Shown here: positions 1-10,849 of the stretch, one piece after another
Numbering within the stretch: the stretch's first letter is position 1
Layout of the letters: every line of letters begins with the position of its first letter
Source: Patiria pectinifera
Lineage: Eukaryota > Echinodermata > Asteroidea > Valvatida > Asterinidae
Assembly (NCBI GenBank): GCA_029964075.1
Contig: CM057142.1
Coordinates: 25,236,392 to 25,300,391, forward strand
Direction of reading: 5' to 3'
DNA length: 64,000 bases
The notes under the pieces: model-generated
What the model was told of the DNA's origin: nothing
Database searches by the model: none
What the model saw: the letters and a program-made list of their open reading frames with translations, nothing else
Made by a program: the position numbers and the translations under genes

Positions 1-144
1 GTTGGGCAAAATTACTTGTCCATTAGATCTTGCTGATTTTGACTTCCTTCTGACGCAAAGCTAAGGAAGTTGTGCCACTGGTAACATTATTGCAATGGTT
101 TGACCAGTTAAAACTGAAGATTGGCCATGATACATCCAACTCAC

Positions 145-1269
145 CTGTGGGCAACAGCGATTCTTTTGATTTCCTGAAAGGTCACAGGTTGTCCTGACTG
201 CAGTAAGTCCTCCCACGCTTGGCAGAGGCCAACTCTGTCACTGGCCTGTTCATCTCCTTTTGTTTTACTATTGTCACTTCCATTCTCTGTAGTACTGTCA
301 CCTGTTGGTGCCGTACCACAGATCCAACTGACTCGTGATCCATTCACTCTATTAATACACCATCAAAGCAAAGTTGTGTTACCTGCCCATGCTTTTAATT
401 TGGGATAACCTGAAGAATGACCCTCATTGTCAAGCTGTAGGAGTTTGGTCCTGGGGATTGGATCAGTGCATATTAAAGAACGAGTACGTTGTATAGTGAA
501 GTTCTCACAAGTCAATCAAATCATGTCACTCAAAAATCCTTCATTCTCAAGTCACATCACAAGCCTTTAATTGAACTTTTACAATGGCATTCTAATATGG
601 ACTTGTGATCTGAATATCGATGGACAACTAGACACATCTCTTGAACCCAGGTACACGGTAGAAAAGTAAAGATTTGTCCTGGGTTTCATGGCTCATCAAC
701 CTATAGCTCCCATAGCAAGATAAATGACCCATGTAAGGCAAAAAAAAAAAATAGTCGGTCTCTCGTCAGACCGATGTTCCGGAATTGATGCGGCAACACA
801 TTTTTTTTCAAGCTTGAATTGTACAGACAAGGTGGGTTCTATTTTGTTTTTTTTTGTGTCCTGTCCTCCATAATTTGCCTTGGTGCCCTTTATCATTTGC
901 CTTGGTGCAATTTCCCCATTCCTTGGTGCTCCTTGGCACAAAAATTTGAGGTGCGGCAATAGAGGGCGCTGTTGTAGCTTCCGTGTTAATTTGAAGAAAA
1001 AAAGAGGTTGACGCGCATGATTAAAATCGACGTGCCCGCTGACCAGAGACCGAGTATTTTTTTTTTTGGCCTAACGTGTATTTTTTAAATCTCACCAAGC
1101 TTCCCCCCCAAGAATATGCTACTTACTCTTTGACTCTGGACGGTGGATATTTTGCCAGGAACTCCTCCACCTCGCATTTCAGGTTGGCCTCCTGCTTCAG
1201 GTTGGGATCAAAGATAATCCATCCACCCCGGACTACGGCTAAGGCTTCAGCTGCTAGTTGCCTGGCCAT
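145..1269 (-). CDS. C11orf68: Bles03/DUF1917 family protein (C11orf68-like), 5' part; gene runs off the left edge
   Basis: Two coding exons on the minus strand. Exon 1 (1269-1127) gives 47 residues from an ATG at 1269 (MARQLAAEALAV...EEFLAKYPPSRVK) and ends with donor GTAAGT. Exon 2 (348-145) starts after AATAG and ends before GTGAGT. The phases agree (2 bases + 1 base) and the join reads SRVK-E-VNGSRVSW. Compared from memory with human C11orf68 (BLES03): LAAEA-x-WLVFD-x-LAKYPPSQV matches exon 1, and GWIAVYG-x-LQAAWEALQTSGRPIT-x-LAITH matches exon 2 (VSWICGT, LCQAWEDLLQSGQPVTFQEIKRIAVAH). The family's function is poorly known; the fold is related to eIF4E-like proteins. The start is uncertain because the frame stays open upstream to at least 1383, so an earlier ATG or exon is possible. 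The C-terminal half is outside the window. Confidence 0.8.
733..1075. mobile_element. TIR element with GTAAGGC(A)n ends, in the Bles03 gene intron
   Basis: The left end GTAAGGCAAAAAAAAAAA, followed by TAGTCGGTCTCTCGTCAG, is mirrored at the right end: reverse complement GTTAGGCC, an A-run, then TACTCGGTCTCTGGTCAG. The TIRs are about 38 bp and the element about 343 bp, with no ORF. Similar ends (GTAAGGCC...TTTCTCGTCC) occur at 34580 and around 28345-28450. It is a non-autonomous DNA transposon; the superfamily is not determined. Confidence 0.65.
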
Positions 1270-2138
1270 TGAGTGATGCCTGGCTGATCCTGTCTGCTGG
1301 TCTGCAAACCTGAACTGCTCAGAAGTGCTTGGTAAGGGCTTACTTTCCAGAGGTGGCCAAGCTGGTTCAATGACAAACAACAAATTTCCTTAATTAATTC
1401 ATTTCTAGTCGGTTTTGTGTCCTGACTCCATGCACGAACATTAGAAGGCACTTTGTGACCACTCAAAGACACTCAAGAGAGTTTGTGGGACAAACCCTGT
1501 TCACGCCGATTTGTTTCTTTAAGGCTCCGCAAGAACACAACCAATTTTTATCTGAATGTTCACAACCCCACATTGTCTTCACATAAGTGTATGGGATTCA
1601 CATGGGAATTTTCCATACGTACAGTGAAAACATGTAGTATTGTGTATTTTGGGTCTGATTTATTTTAATTTGCGCAAAAAAACTATCGAAAATGACCCTC
1701 AAATATGATAAAACCTCGTCTTAATATATTTCAGGTCGATGGTTCTTAAAAATAACGGAGAATTTAGGTATGCACAACGCATACACCGCATACGCACAAT
1801 ACTATTTAATAGCGCGCGTGACTGCACTGTGTATGTGGTGCTAGTACAGCGGGCAACGAGCGACTTGCTGCGGCAGGAAGTTTTGACGCTGCTTCAAGAG
1901 CGGTACAATCGGTACAACCTCGAAATCAATGAGAAAACCAAATAAGTACATCAAAAGGTTAACCACGCAAAATACATACATGTAGGGCCTACACAAATAA
2001 GACAGATCACGTTTTTTTCCATCTATTTTGTTTGGCACCTGGGATGAGTTGACTTGGGACCGAGTTGACCCCGACTGAGTTGCTTTTGAGTCAACTCGGT
2101 CCCAATCCAAGTCAGTTCGAGTCAACTCATTACCATTA

Positions 2139-2273
2139 ATGAGTAGACTGGATCTCATTTGTACTAGTCGGGAACTAGCTTGAACTGGTTTCGCTGATAG
2201 CTGCCCTAGTTCCCGACTCCGTATCACAGTTCGAAATGCACTTGTGTGTACAAACGAGATCCAGTCTACTCAT
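2139..2273. mobile_element. Nested-palindrome MITE, about 135 bp
   Basis: The outer arms are about 26 bp (AATGAGTAGACTGGATCTC at 2139 and its complement ending at 2273). An inner inverted pair lies at 2166-2177 (AGTCGGGAACTA) and 2207-2218 (TAGTTCCCGACT). The whole segment can fold back on itself. There is no coding content. Confidence 0.55.
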
Positions 2274-2747
2274 TATCATAATCGATGCATCGAGCTCGGT
2301 AACGGAATCGCGCTGGGACCATTGAATGAACAATGGGCACGTACGTCCACATCGCATTGTTCAAACACGAGTCGGGGAATTTAACGTGTTCACGATCGAT
2401 CGCGAGGGGAGCTCTCGGAATTGAACGGAAAATTTCACTTTTCATCCGACTCGTAAGCAAACTTTAGTATCTCGATTTTAATCATCTATCTCTCCTTGTA
2501 CCTCAGGTGGCGTATCTAGTAATTTGGAGGCCGTTTTGAGGTAAATCTGATGTTTTTGTTGGCCAATGTTTTTTTTGGGGGGGGGGTCAACGGCAGTCGG
2601 CAGAATAGTGTCGCGCGACGTTTTCTCATGGTTTCTGGAGAATCGCCACCAAAATCATCGAAAAATTTCATATTTTAGTCTTCGTTGTTCTGTTTGAAGT
2701 CGATTATTAGCTTCATGAATGTCTGTTGCATCCTATGAGGTATGAAT

Positions 2748-2910
2748 TATGGAATCTTGGTTGGGATAATAAAGGGAAAATGGACCGTTTTTGTAATGCA
2801 CTGGGGATACACAGTCCGGGATTTCGGGACTCTTACGACCCGGTTCTTTAATATAACGTAGTTGTGACTCCAGCTCTAATGCGATAGGCATTAGAGCTGG
2901 AGTTACTCGA
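2748..2910. repeat. Dispersed repeat, copy 1, with internal hairpin
   Basis: Contains a near-perfect hairpin (TCCAGCTCTAATGC / GCATTAGAGCTGGA, about 2871-2905) and a stretch TTATGGAATCTTGGTTGG...GGGAAAATGGACC. The same sequences recur, inverted, at 7785-7892. Confidence 0.5.
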
Positions 2911-3310
2911 GCTAGCGCAGCGCCCAACGTGGCGCACTTTGATTTTTCACCTGTAGCGCCTACCTTGAGCAAAAGTTTGAACTGAAATTTCACAGAAAGT
3001 GACATTTCATCAAGTTCTAAACACACCTGTTCATAAATCGCGAGTTTGTTTACCCGTAACAAAGTTAGATTTTCCAATTTTATTTTCGAGTGCAAAGTGA
3101 ACCCTCTGAAAATACCCCGAAAAATAAGAAAATAATTTTCTGTCAAACATGTGGCTGGGTGTGTAAGTAGCCCAGGTGGACTCCCTTTCCTCCCTACGTT
3201 ACGGAGGGAGTCCAGGGTATGAAGTGCTCAAAACCGGGCGAAAAAATTTATGACCAATATTTTCAATATTTTTACCTTGTTGGAGAAGCCAATTTTTACG
3301 TCGTAGTATT

Positions 3311-3945
3311 CTATGTGTCCTTTGGGTTCAGGAATTCCATATGCGATGCTGACCGACCTTAATCAGGAAAATAAACTCTAAAGCAACGTTAAACTTGTAC
3401 GTGTTTGTAGACTCTTTTCATCAGTTTCTCATCGCCGAGTCTATTCTAGTCGTTACGATGGTACGTCCGTGCAGCGTGTAGTCTGGACCTGACAATTATT
3501 CTCGGCACTCATATCACGTCTGGTCTGGGAGCCAGATTATGCAGTGTGAATATGCAGTGCGCACGCGCAATTTGCTTAGTAACCACCCTCATACGCACGC
3601 GCACTTACTTGAAGGCGCGATCGCTAATCCAATGACCGAGCGTGTTTTCGCGCCAGTTACCAGAAACATGTTTCGGCTTTGGTCATTGGTTGAGTGTTTT
3701 CGTGACGTCGGTTGGCTGGAGTGACGTCACTGTTCCAACCCAAACTAAACAAATGAGGGCGCTAGCGTGCGTGCGCGCTTTCGTGCGCACATACATGACG
3801 TATGACTCGGGAATAAAACTGATGAAAAGAGACTACAAACACGTACAAGTTTAACGTTGCTTTAGAGTTTATTTTCCTGATTAATGTCGGTCAGCATCAC
3901 ATATGGAATTCCTGAACCCCTGGATCAATAGAGAAGGACACATAG
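3311..3945. mobile_element. Fold-back element with about 117-bp terminal inverted repeats
   Basis: The left arm (3311-3427, beginning CTATGTGTCC) is matched by the right arm (3817-3945, ending GGACACATAG). The right arm carries a roughly 12-bp insertion (CTGGATCAATAG). The internal 390 bp holds no credible ORF. The size and structure fit a non-autonomous DNA transposon. Confidence 0.7.
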
Positions 3946-4111
3946 AAAATGTAGGCGTGAAATAAGCTTCTGTAACGAGGTAAAACGTAACAAACATCTG
4001 GTTCAAATTTTGGGTGGTCTTATGTAGAGAATTCTCATCCTGGACGTCAGTCGTAATGCAATGAAGACTTCGTCCAACCTGGGCTAGGTATGTAAGTAGA
4101 GTAGTAGAGAT

Positions 4112-5071
4112 GTTGTGCCCATTCTTGAAAATCACGCATTCTCGAAAATGAGCGCGCATTCTGAAGAATGAGCGCCCATTCTTGAAAATGAGCACTCATT
4201 CTTGAAAATGAGCGCTCATTCTTAAGATTGGGTGGGAATACCACGTGCACAATTTATTAATTTTGCCCAATCTTAACAAACATTGCACGACATAATTATG
4301 TTAAATGAATTGTATAGCGGTTAAAAGGGAAACAATTCATATAAAGAGGAAAGAAAATGTTCCATGCTTCTGTACTCGTATAACTACGATAATTTGAATC
4401 AAATTAAACCTGTTATTATTGCTTTTTCCTGCCTACTTATGGGAAGTTTTGTAATAACGGAGGACTGGGAACTAGTCTGGGAAGTGCTTTGTTTAGGCTA
4501 GACAAGTACAAGTCCCTGTATGTATCATATGCGTGCCACGAAAAAAAAAACGATGTCCAGAAGCTGCCAAAATTGCTCTTTTGACTAGATAGAATCCAGC
4601 TCTGCGACGTTATGGTGGGGTGTGAACAATAAATTGGTGGCAATTTAAATGGGAAATAGCATTAGCACTATGGGATGTCGCAGCATTCATTCTCATTCTT
4701 CACATTCTTCATTCTTACGTCCCCCCCCCCCTCTTTTATTATCCCAAAAATCTGAATTCTTTCTTCTTATTTTTTCCCCTGGTCCCCTCCCCCAATACGC
4801 GTATACTTTTCATATCCACTCTACTTTTCAGCGCCTTGCGTTGCAACAGTATAATTATTAAGAATCAGTGAACGAGGATGCAGCTAGACTTGCCAAGCGC
4901 AGCCGGTGCTCGGCATCGACAAGACCGTTATCTTGTCGCGCATTCTCGAGAATGTGCGCTCAATCTGGAAGAGTTATTTTTTGCCAAGATTGAGCAAGGA
5001 TCCAGTTGCACATTCTCGAAAATGTGCCTGCCCATTTTCGAGAATGCGTGATTTTCAAGAATGGGCACAAC
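4112..5071. mobile_element. 960-bp DNA element with perfect 39-bp TIRs and palindromic subterminal repeats
   Basis: 4112-4150 and 5033-5071 are exact reverse complements over 39 bp, beginning GTTGTGCCCATTCTTG. Inside both ends are several variants of the palindromic unit CATTCTCGAGAATG or CATTCTTGAAAATG spaced 16-18 bp apart (4136-4216; 4938-5045). A second inverted motif (CAATCTTAAG / GCCAAGATTG) sits further in. Clustered subterminal repeats are typical transposase-binding sites. No transposase is encoded. Confidence 0.75.
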
Positions 5072-5086
5072 AGTGATAATAATTAT

Positions 5087-5151
5087 TTACTTCTGAAATC
5101 AGAAGGCTTCTCTCCGTCAGACGGAGAGAAGCCTTCTGATTTCAGAAGTAA
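5087..5151. repeat. Perfect 31-bp-arm hairpin with 3-nt loop
   Basis: 5087-5117 and 5121-5151 are exact reverse complements around the loop CAG. The arm begins TTACTTCTGAAATCAGAAGG. It lies 15 bp outside the 960-bp element. Confidence 0.8.
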
Positions 5152-5837
5152 CAATTATTTATCAGAATTTATCAAGTTTACAGAAATTCTTAATTGTTAA
5201 TTTGGAATTTTTCGACATTTATTCAAGTGCGCCACGTTAGGGAGATTACCGTTAGGGAACACTCCGCCAATTTGTGCCCAATTTCCGGACGCCACCTTTT
5301 TTGAATTTCGGATTAGGCCTAGGCCTAAATTTTATGAAACCAAAAGTGTTCACAGAGCAATAAGGTAAATGTATCTGTATTTCACTGCACGAATTTGAGG
5401 TTTGTCAACAAAGAGGTTTGGCAACACTACACGTAGCCCCATAAATGTGGCCTATTTACTGGACTGTTTCCGTAAACATAGGCCACACATCCACATGTAC
5501 AAAAATCATGTCGACTTTGCCAAATTTTGATTTTCACATTTAGGCTTAGTTTGTAGGATTTTTTTGCTTTGAAGCATACTCACCCTCTTTATAGGCTAGT
5601 CAGAAAGTGCTGACTTTTTCAGATGGCTAACGTGTCAAAATGAATCTGGAAGGATAATAAGGGGACTAAACTCCCTGTGAAATTATTCTCCTCCCTTGAA
5701 ATGCAAAACTGCCCCTCAAAAAGATGCCCCGCTCGCATTAAGAAGATTGTTTGACCTTTGCGACCGGGCAAACGGTGTTCCCCGACACTGTCTTTAATTT
5801 TTTTTTTCACGATGTCCCCGTACGGTGCATAATTTTC

Positions 5838-5992
5838 AAGGGGGCGAGTCGGTCAGGAGGCGAGTCGGTCAGGGGGCGAGTCGGCTAGGGAGGGAGTCAG
5901 GCAGGGGGCGAGCTTGTAAGGGGCGAGTCGGTCAGGGGGCGAGTCGGTCAGGGGGGGAGTCGGTAAGGGGCGAGTCGGCCAGGGGGCGAGTT
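5838..5992. repeat. G-rich minisatellite, about 16-bp unit (GGGGGCGAGTCGGTCA)
   Basis: About nine or ten imperfect tandem units of GGGGCGAGTCGGTCAGG, with some units shortened or altered. Runs of four to seven Gs recur once per unit on the plus strand. ORFs across it are low-complexity artefacts. Confidence 0.8.
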
Positions 5993-6077
5993 GACCTGAC
6001 AACCCAATTCTACCTCCATGGTCGTACGTAGTAATATACTAGCACGACAGACCAAATCCAAAAATTTGAAAAAGAGG

Positions 6078-6660
6078 TAATCCTTACTTTTAGGACCCCG
6101 TTCCTGAAGGGAAAGACTCACCAAAACAGTTGACTAAATGACACTCAAAAGTGACATTCTGATATTTCTTGGCACATCTAAACAATTGGCACCTTCTTGA
6201 ATATCAGCAGGTTTAATTTTGTGGAAAGAGGGCAGGGCTTTGATTTATGAGGGAAATTCAGGGGTAAAAGACGATGATGACAACCAGAAAACAGACTCAT
6301 GCTCAAAAACCAAGATGGCAAACGTGAAAGCTCGATGCGATGAAAGCTCGATGCTGATTGGCTGATAAAAAATAAACTTCTTATTTTTTTTTTTTAGCAG
6401 CCAATCAGCATCAAGCTTTCATTATGTAGGGCTTTCACTGTGTTGTGAGAACTACAACATGCACGTCTGACTGCGAAAAAAGGTAGGAAAGTCACATTTT
6501 CTTTAAAAGTACTTTCAAAATTACAACAAACATGGGTTTATATGAAGAAAAAAGATTGCTTTAGCCTGCAAAAGTCACTTTGGTACTGGACAGTCGTCTG
6601 CAAAAGTCAGTTTTGAACAGAACTCGTAAAAAATAGAGGTGTCCTAAAAGTAAGGATTAC
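6078..6660. mobile_element. 583-bp DNA element with 20-bp TIRs
   Basis: GTAATCCTTACTTTTAGGAC at 6078-6097 is exactly inverted at 6641-6660. An inner inverted pair (GAAAGCTCGATGCTGATTGG at 6342 and its complement ending 6420) forms a second hairpin. GAAAAAG is present just outside both ends, but not flush with them. There is no ORF. Confidence 0.7.
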
Positions 6661-8414
6661 CGAAAAAGGGGTCGATTTCTATACACTATTTCTTACCTAT
6701 AAAAAGCAGTTTACATCAGACCATGGAGCTAGGAGTAGGAACACACTAGTTAACGAAGCTAGTGAAAAATCTTGCCCGCACTACATGCACTAAAATACCG
6801 TGGATACAGAGCCGTCACGTGGTTTGACAAGCAAGCTATTTCTCCGAAACGATAAACTGATAAAGCTGTTTCTCATGTTGGGGAATACCCATGTAGCACC
6901 AGATATATGTGACTGACGACGTACGCCCGGGCCCCCGCCCTGTGAGATTGCCAACCTCGTCCCCAGGGTGTCGAATAGTACGCGCCCATCACTAAACGAA
7001 GTTGGAAATAAAGTAAGCACTGCGGACGAGGTTGCGAAATGGCAGATTCGCTCGTACCCCCGGCCCCGCCCTGCAAACAGGGCTGAGGGCGCTGCATGGG
7101 ATCAAGGGCTGATGAGCTTCACAGAATCTTGTGAAGGAAGTGGGGATGACATTCTGAATAACTTGCGTTAAATGCCAGAAAAGGTTTCTGCAACGTACCC
7201 ATACAGAACTTATCATGACCTATATAAAGCATCCTGTAGCTGTTTGAAGACCGCGGATAGCTAATGCGCGCCAATGTTATCCGAACACTTTCTCATAGAA
7301 ATGCATACATTCTATACTGGATGTGATTTCTTTTTCATTGCAGACCATGTGGACAAATTGTGAGCGTCGCATAATACAATTTGACCCTTCGTTAATTCGA
7401 AACGGAGGCTGAGCAAGTGACAGGAATTGAACATTTTCAAAAACGGATAAGTTTTACAGATTTTTTTTACATTATTACCCTTTTTACCGAAAAAAAAACC
7501 CCCACATTTATGAATGGGAATATGAGTGAGGACCATGGTGATGACTCGGTCTTAACGGTCGTGCAGGGTAGTGGCCGTGATGACTTACAGGTCACATGTC
7601 ACGCAAAGTCTATCCAATCGAAGCTTTCAACTATCAGCCCTTCCCTGTTTGCGGGGAAGGGGGGTACGAGCGAAGATGGCAGATATAGAACAGGGTGTCC
7701 CAAATTACCTCGAACCATCAAAGCGCCCTCTTTTTCACATCTAAAAAATATATATCGCAAATATCTTAGCATGAGAAACTCCAGCTCCAATGCTCATCAG
7801 GAATTCGACATATAGAGCTGGAGCTAAAACTATGTTGTAGCCCTAAAAATGGTCCTTTTTCCCTCTAGTTTTCCAACCCAGATTCCATTAAAGATATCTC
7901 ATTATGTTTAAAGGAACCTGGGTTGGATTGTTGTTTTATAGTGCTTTGTGATCAATTTATTCATTCTGTGCTAGGCCTCAGCACTCAACGCATCAAGTTG
8001 CTGGTCAACAAAACCACCATCAAAATACAAAACCAGACGACAGTTTCATGCGTAATGAGATGCGAATGGTTTATTTTACAAAAAAGAGTACTTAGACAAA
8101 AGCTTATATCACATGCACTTAAGACGACAGGAACAAAACAATGACGCATGCTTCTATTGGGATGTGTTCACATAAGTAAGAAAACTGCCGATGAGCACTA
8201 ACTCCAGTTGCATGGAGTACATTTTAAAATACCACAGTAGATGTACAGCCCTGCACATTATTTGATCACAACAACAATGGCTTTTATTGATTTACTTAGT
8301 GATGCCCATGCCCATGCCCTTAAATGGGCATCAAGTTTTTTTGAGGGGAAAAACAACAAAACAAGCAAACAAAAACCCAACCGAAGATGCACGAAAATAC
8401 AGAATTGTGGTTAA
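6661..8414. other. Non-coding stretch with dispersed-repeat fragments; no gene seen
   Basis: A GC-richer patch at 6900-7100 contains two related segments (GCAACCTCGTCC) in inverted orientation. GGTACGAGCGAA recurs near 7050 (inverted) and 7663. 7785-7892 is an inverted copy of the repeat at 2748-2910. ACAGGGTGTCCCAAAT at about 7688 resembles a mariner-type terminal sequence. ORFs here (such as 7417-7815, plus) show no family resemblance. Confidence 0.5.
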
Positions 8415-9050
8415 GATGACCCGCCCATCCTAATATATGTATAGCATCCTTATCATACAAAATCTATTTGACACATAGGATGACTTCACCCACTTTGGAA
8501 TCATTTTGTCGGATTAGACCACCTATCTCCAAGTACAACTCTGTCAAAAGTAGTCACCCTGCAAAAGTGGGCAAATTCATTACTAATCTTCGCTTAATTT
8601 ACACAAATTATTTTTTTTTTCTAAGAACAAATTTGAAATTGAAGGTAAACATAATATTCAGAGTTTCAGCAAGGCCAGGGACAGAATGCATGAATTTGAC
8701 ATGAGTGACCTAAACCACTTTGTTATAATAATGCGTAGGATGAACTCAGTCCTTTTATCTTTTTTTTTTAGAGATGAAACCTTTCAGATTTTAATCTGAC
8801 AGCAGATTTTTAAAAAATTTCCAGTGGGATTCCAGATTTTTTTAACGATCCCACAAAGACGATTATATAACGATTTTTCAACAAAACTTTTTTTTTCATT
8901 ATAATTTCAAACTAGAGGTTGTAGGAACAACCACACGGTGTTGGGCCATTGATTACCACAAACTTTGCCAAACACACCAACTCAATTTCAGATTTGTTTT
9001 GCCAAGGCCAGTTTCATCTCTGTTTTTTTTGTCTTGAGTGGGCCGCCAGT
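8415..9050 (-). pseudogene. Decayed duplicate of the YIF1 3' end (3' UTR plus last few codons)
   Basis: This segment aligns, with many substitutions, to 10280-10885, the YIF1 3' UTR and end of the last exon. Shared landmarks are the stop-codon context (TAGGATGAACTCAGTCC against TAGGATGGATTCAGTCC), GTGACCTAAACCAC, ACACAAAT, TCATTTTGTC and TCTTGAGTGGGCCGCCAGT. About 270 bp (roughly 8765-9030) is inserted relative to the parent, splitting the coding remnant so that only about seven codons survive. It lies on the same strand as YIF1, 1.8 kb downstream. Confidence 0.7.
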
Positions 9051-10329
9051 GCAACAAACTTTGGGACAATTCCTCATAATTATGTGGGAGATTAAAGTTA
9101 ATCTTTATGTGGTGTACACACGTTCCAGGGGTCTCTTTACACGCTCACATTGTGGATATCTCTACCTTCAAATCTGTCATATTGTAGTTAAATGAATTTA
9201 ACTGAATAGTCCAAACATGGGAAAATAGACCAGCAATGTATACAATGGCCTATGAAGTAACAACTACCAAGTGTAAGGAATTATATGTATTTAATGTTAA
9301 TTTTAGAAGGTATTTGAAGGATTGGAACACGGCACTTACAAGAGTAAACTGATATTCAATGAAAAGCTATTATGCTTCCTAACCGATGAAGATGGCAGAA
9401 ACTAAAAATGTTGGCCCCAAACTGCAATTTGATAGGTCGCCACCCAATTTAAGGTAGATTAGATCCCCTAAACATGTACAAACCTCCTGGAGTATTAATG
9501 TCCAAGTCTATATGCCAAACCAACATGCAGAATAACACACAGAGCTCTTAGATGTTGGACAAGGAACGGCACTTGATGGGCGTGTGTTAAAATGTATGTG
9601 TGTTCTACATAACTTCATGGGTGTGGTTAGTCGAGTCTTCCTATTTGTGGAGGATGGGGAGGGAAGAACAACCTTACCCCGCTATGCCACTGACTTGTAT
9701 TTATCCTAACAACGGTAAACATGATGTGTACTGAAGGGCAGTTGCATGTACAATGTACTCAAATCCTCAGCAGTTTGAAACCTACCCTGTTCCTCAACTA
9801 TCCCTTCAAATGAAATTTAAGTACGTTTTGTCAGAAAGGAGTTATCTTCTCTCAACCTGGCAGGGTCAGGACGTTTTTAATCAACAAGGCCAGGGGTAAA
9901 TATGCAGCACGTTTACAAAGCACCATGTAAATAGGCCATGCACCAAACAGATGCCCAGCACTATGTCTATTGTCAGCATGTGGCCATGGAGTTGTAATTA
10001 TTGAAGGCCTACACAATAGCCCTAGATTTAGAAGCAGCCTCAGTTTCAGAGACAGAGCTGAACACATGCTGTATCATGTTGACCTCTGCTGATTACTGCT
10101 CCTAATTTTCATGTTGGCTTGCCATTGACAAAGCGCAACTATTGTAAAAAAGGAACAACAAAAATGCCTTTTTTCTTTTTTACCTGGAAACCTTAAGGCT
10201 TTATGGATTTAGTTTGCTGTTTTGGGATAGGAATAAATATGCTTTAATAACTCAGCTTTGCATCACTGCACAAAAAACTTGGAATATTTATATAGCGTCT
10301 TTACCATAAACAATCTGTTTGAGTCATCA
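9051..10329. other. Unique-looking AT-rich spacer; nothing recognised
   Basis: No exon, repeat array or TIR pair was identified. It separates the YIF1 3' UTR from its duplicate. Confidence 0.4.
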
Positions 10330-10539
10330 GGACCAAATTTCACGGCGATTCTTAACAGTTAGCAAAAAAGTTGTGCTTAGCTAGCACTAAAGGTCGGGCG
10401 TGCATGGAGATTTCTATTGTTACGTCACTAAGTGAAGCGTGCCTTTTGCTGTGCTTATTTTTACAGTCTCCATGAAATAGACGAGAGGATCTGTTAGCAG
10501 AAAATCATGTGCTCTGCATCACCTTGAAAATGGGCCCAG
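10330..10539. mobile_element. About 210-bp MITE of the GGGCCCAATTTCA-ended family
   Basis: The left end (AGGACCAAATTTCACGG) and the inverted right end (CTGGGCCCATTTTCAAGG) are imperfect TIRs. The duplicated copy of this locus at 8.4-8.7 kb lacks it: CATAGGATGACTTCACCC reads straight through the equivalent point. It is therefore an insertion. A relative is at 33178-33420. Confidence 0.6.
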
Positions 10540-10658
10540 ATGGCTTCACCTACTCAGGACTCATTTTGTCAGATTTGTAGACTTTTTCTGTCAAAAGGAG
10601 TCGACCTGCCAATAGCTGGGTAACTTCATATATCTTCACTTATTTTACACAAATAAGA

Positions 10659-10664
10659 TTTATT
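10659..10664 (-). terminator. Candidate YIF1 polyadenylation signal (AATAAA)
   Basis: TTTATT on the plus strand reads AATAAA on the gene strand, about 190 nt after the YIF1 stop codon. Cleavage position not determined. Confidence 0.4.
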
Positions 10665-10849
10665 TCTACACTTGACAATGGCTCCCCTTCCTTAAAAAAA
10701 ACCCCCAAAAAACCAAAAAATAAACGCAAACATATTCAGAGGTTTGGTAAGACCACTTAAAGACATGCGTGACCTAAACCACATTGTAATACCGATGGCT
10801 AAGTAAACACGTCAACTTTATCTGCTAGGAATGACGGCGTAGGATGGAT

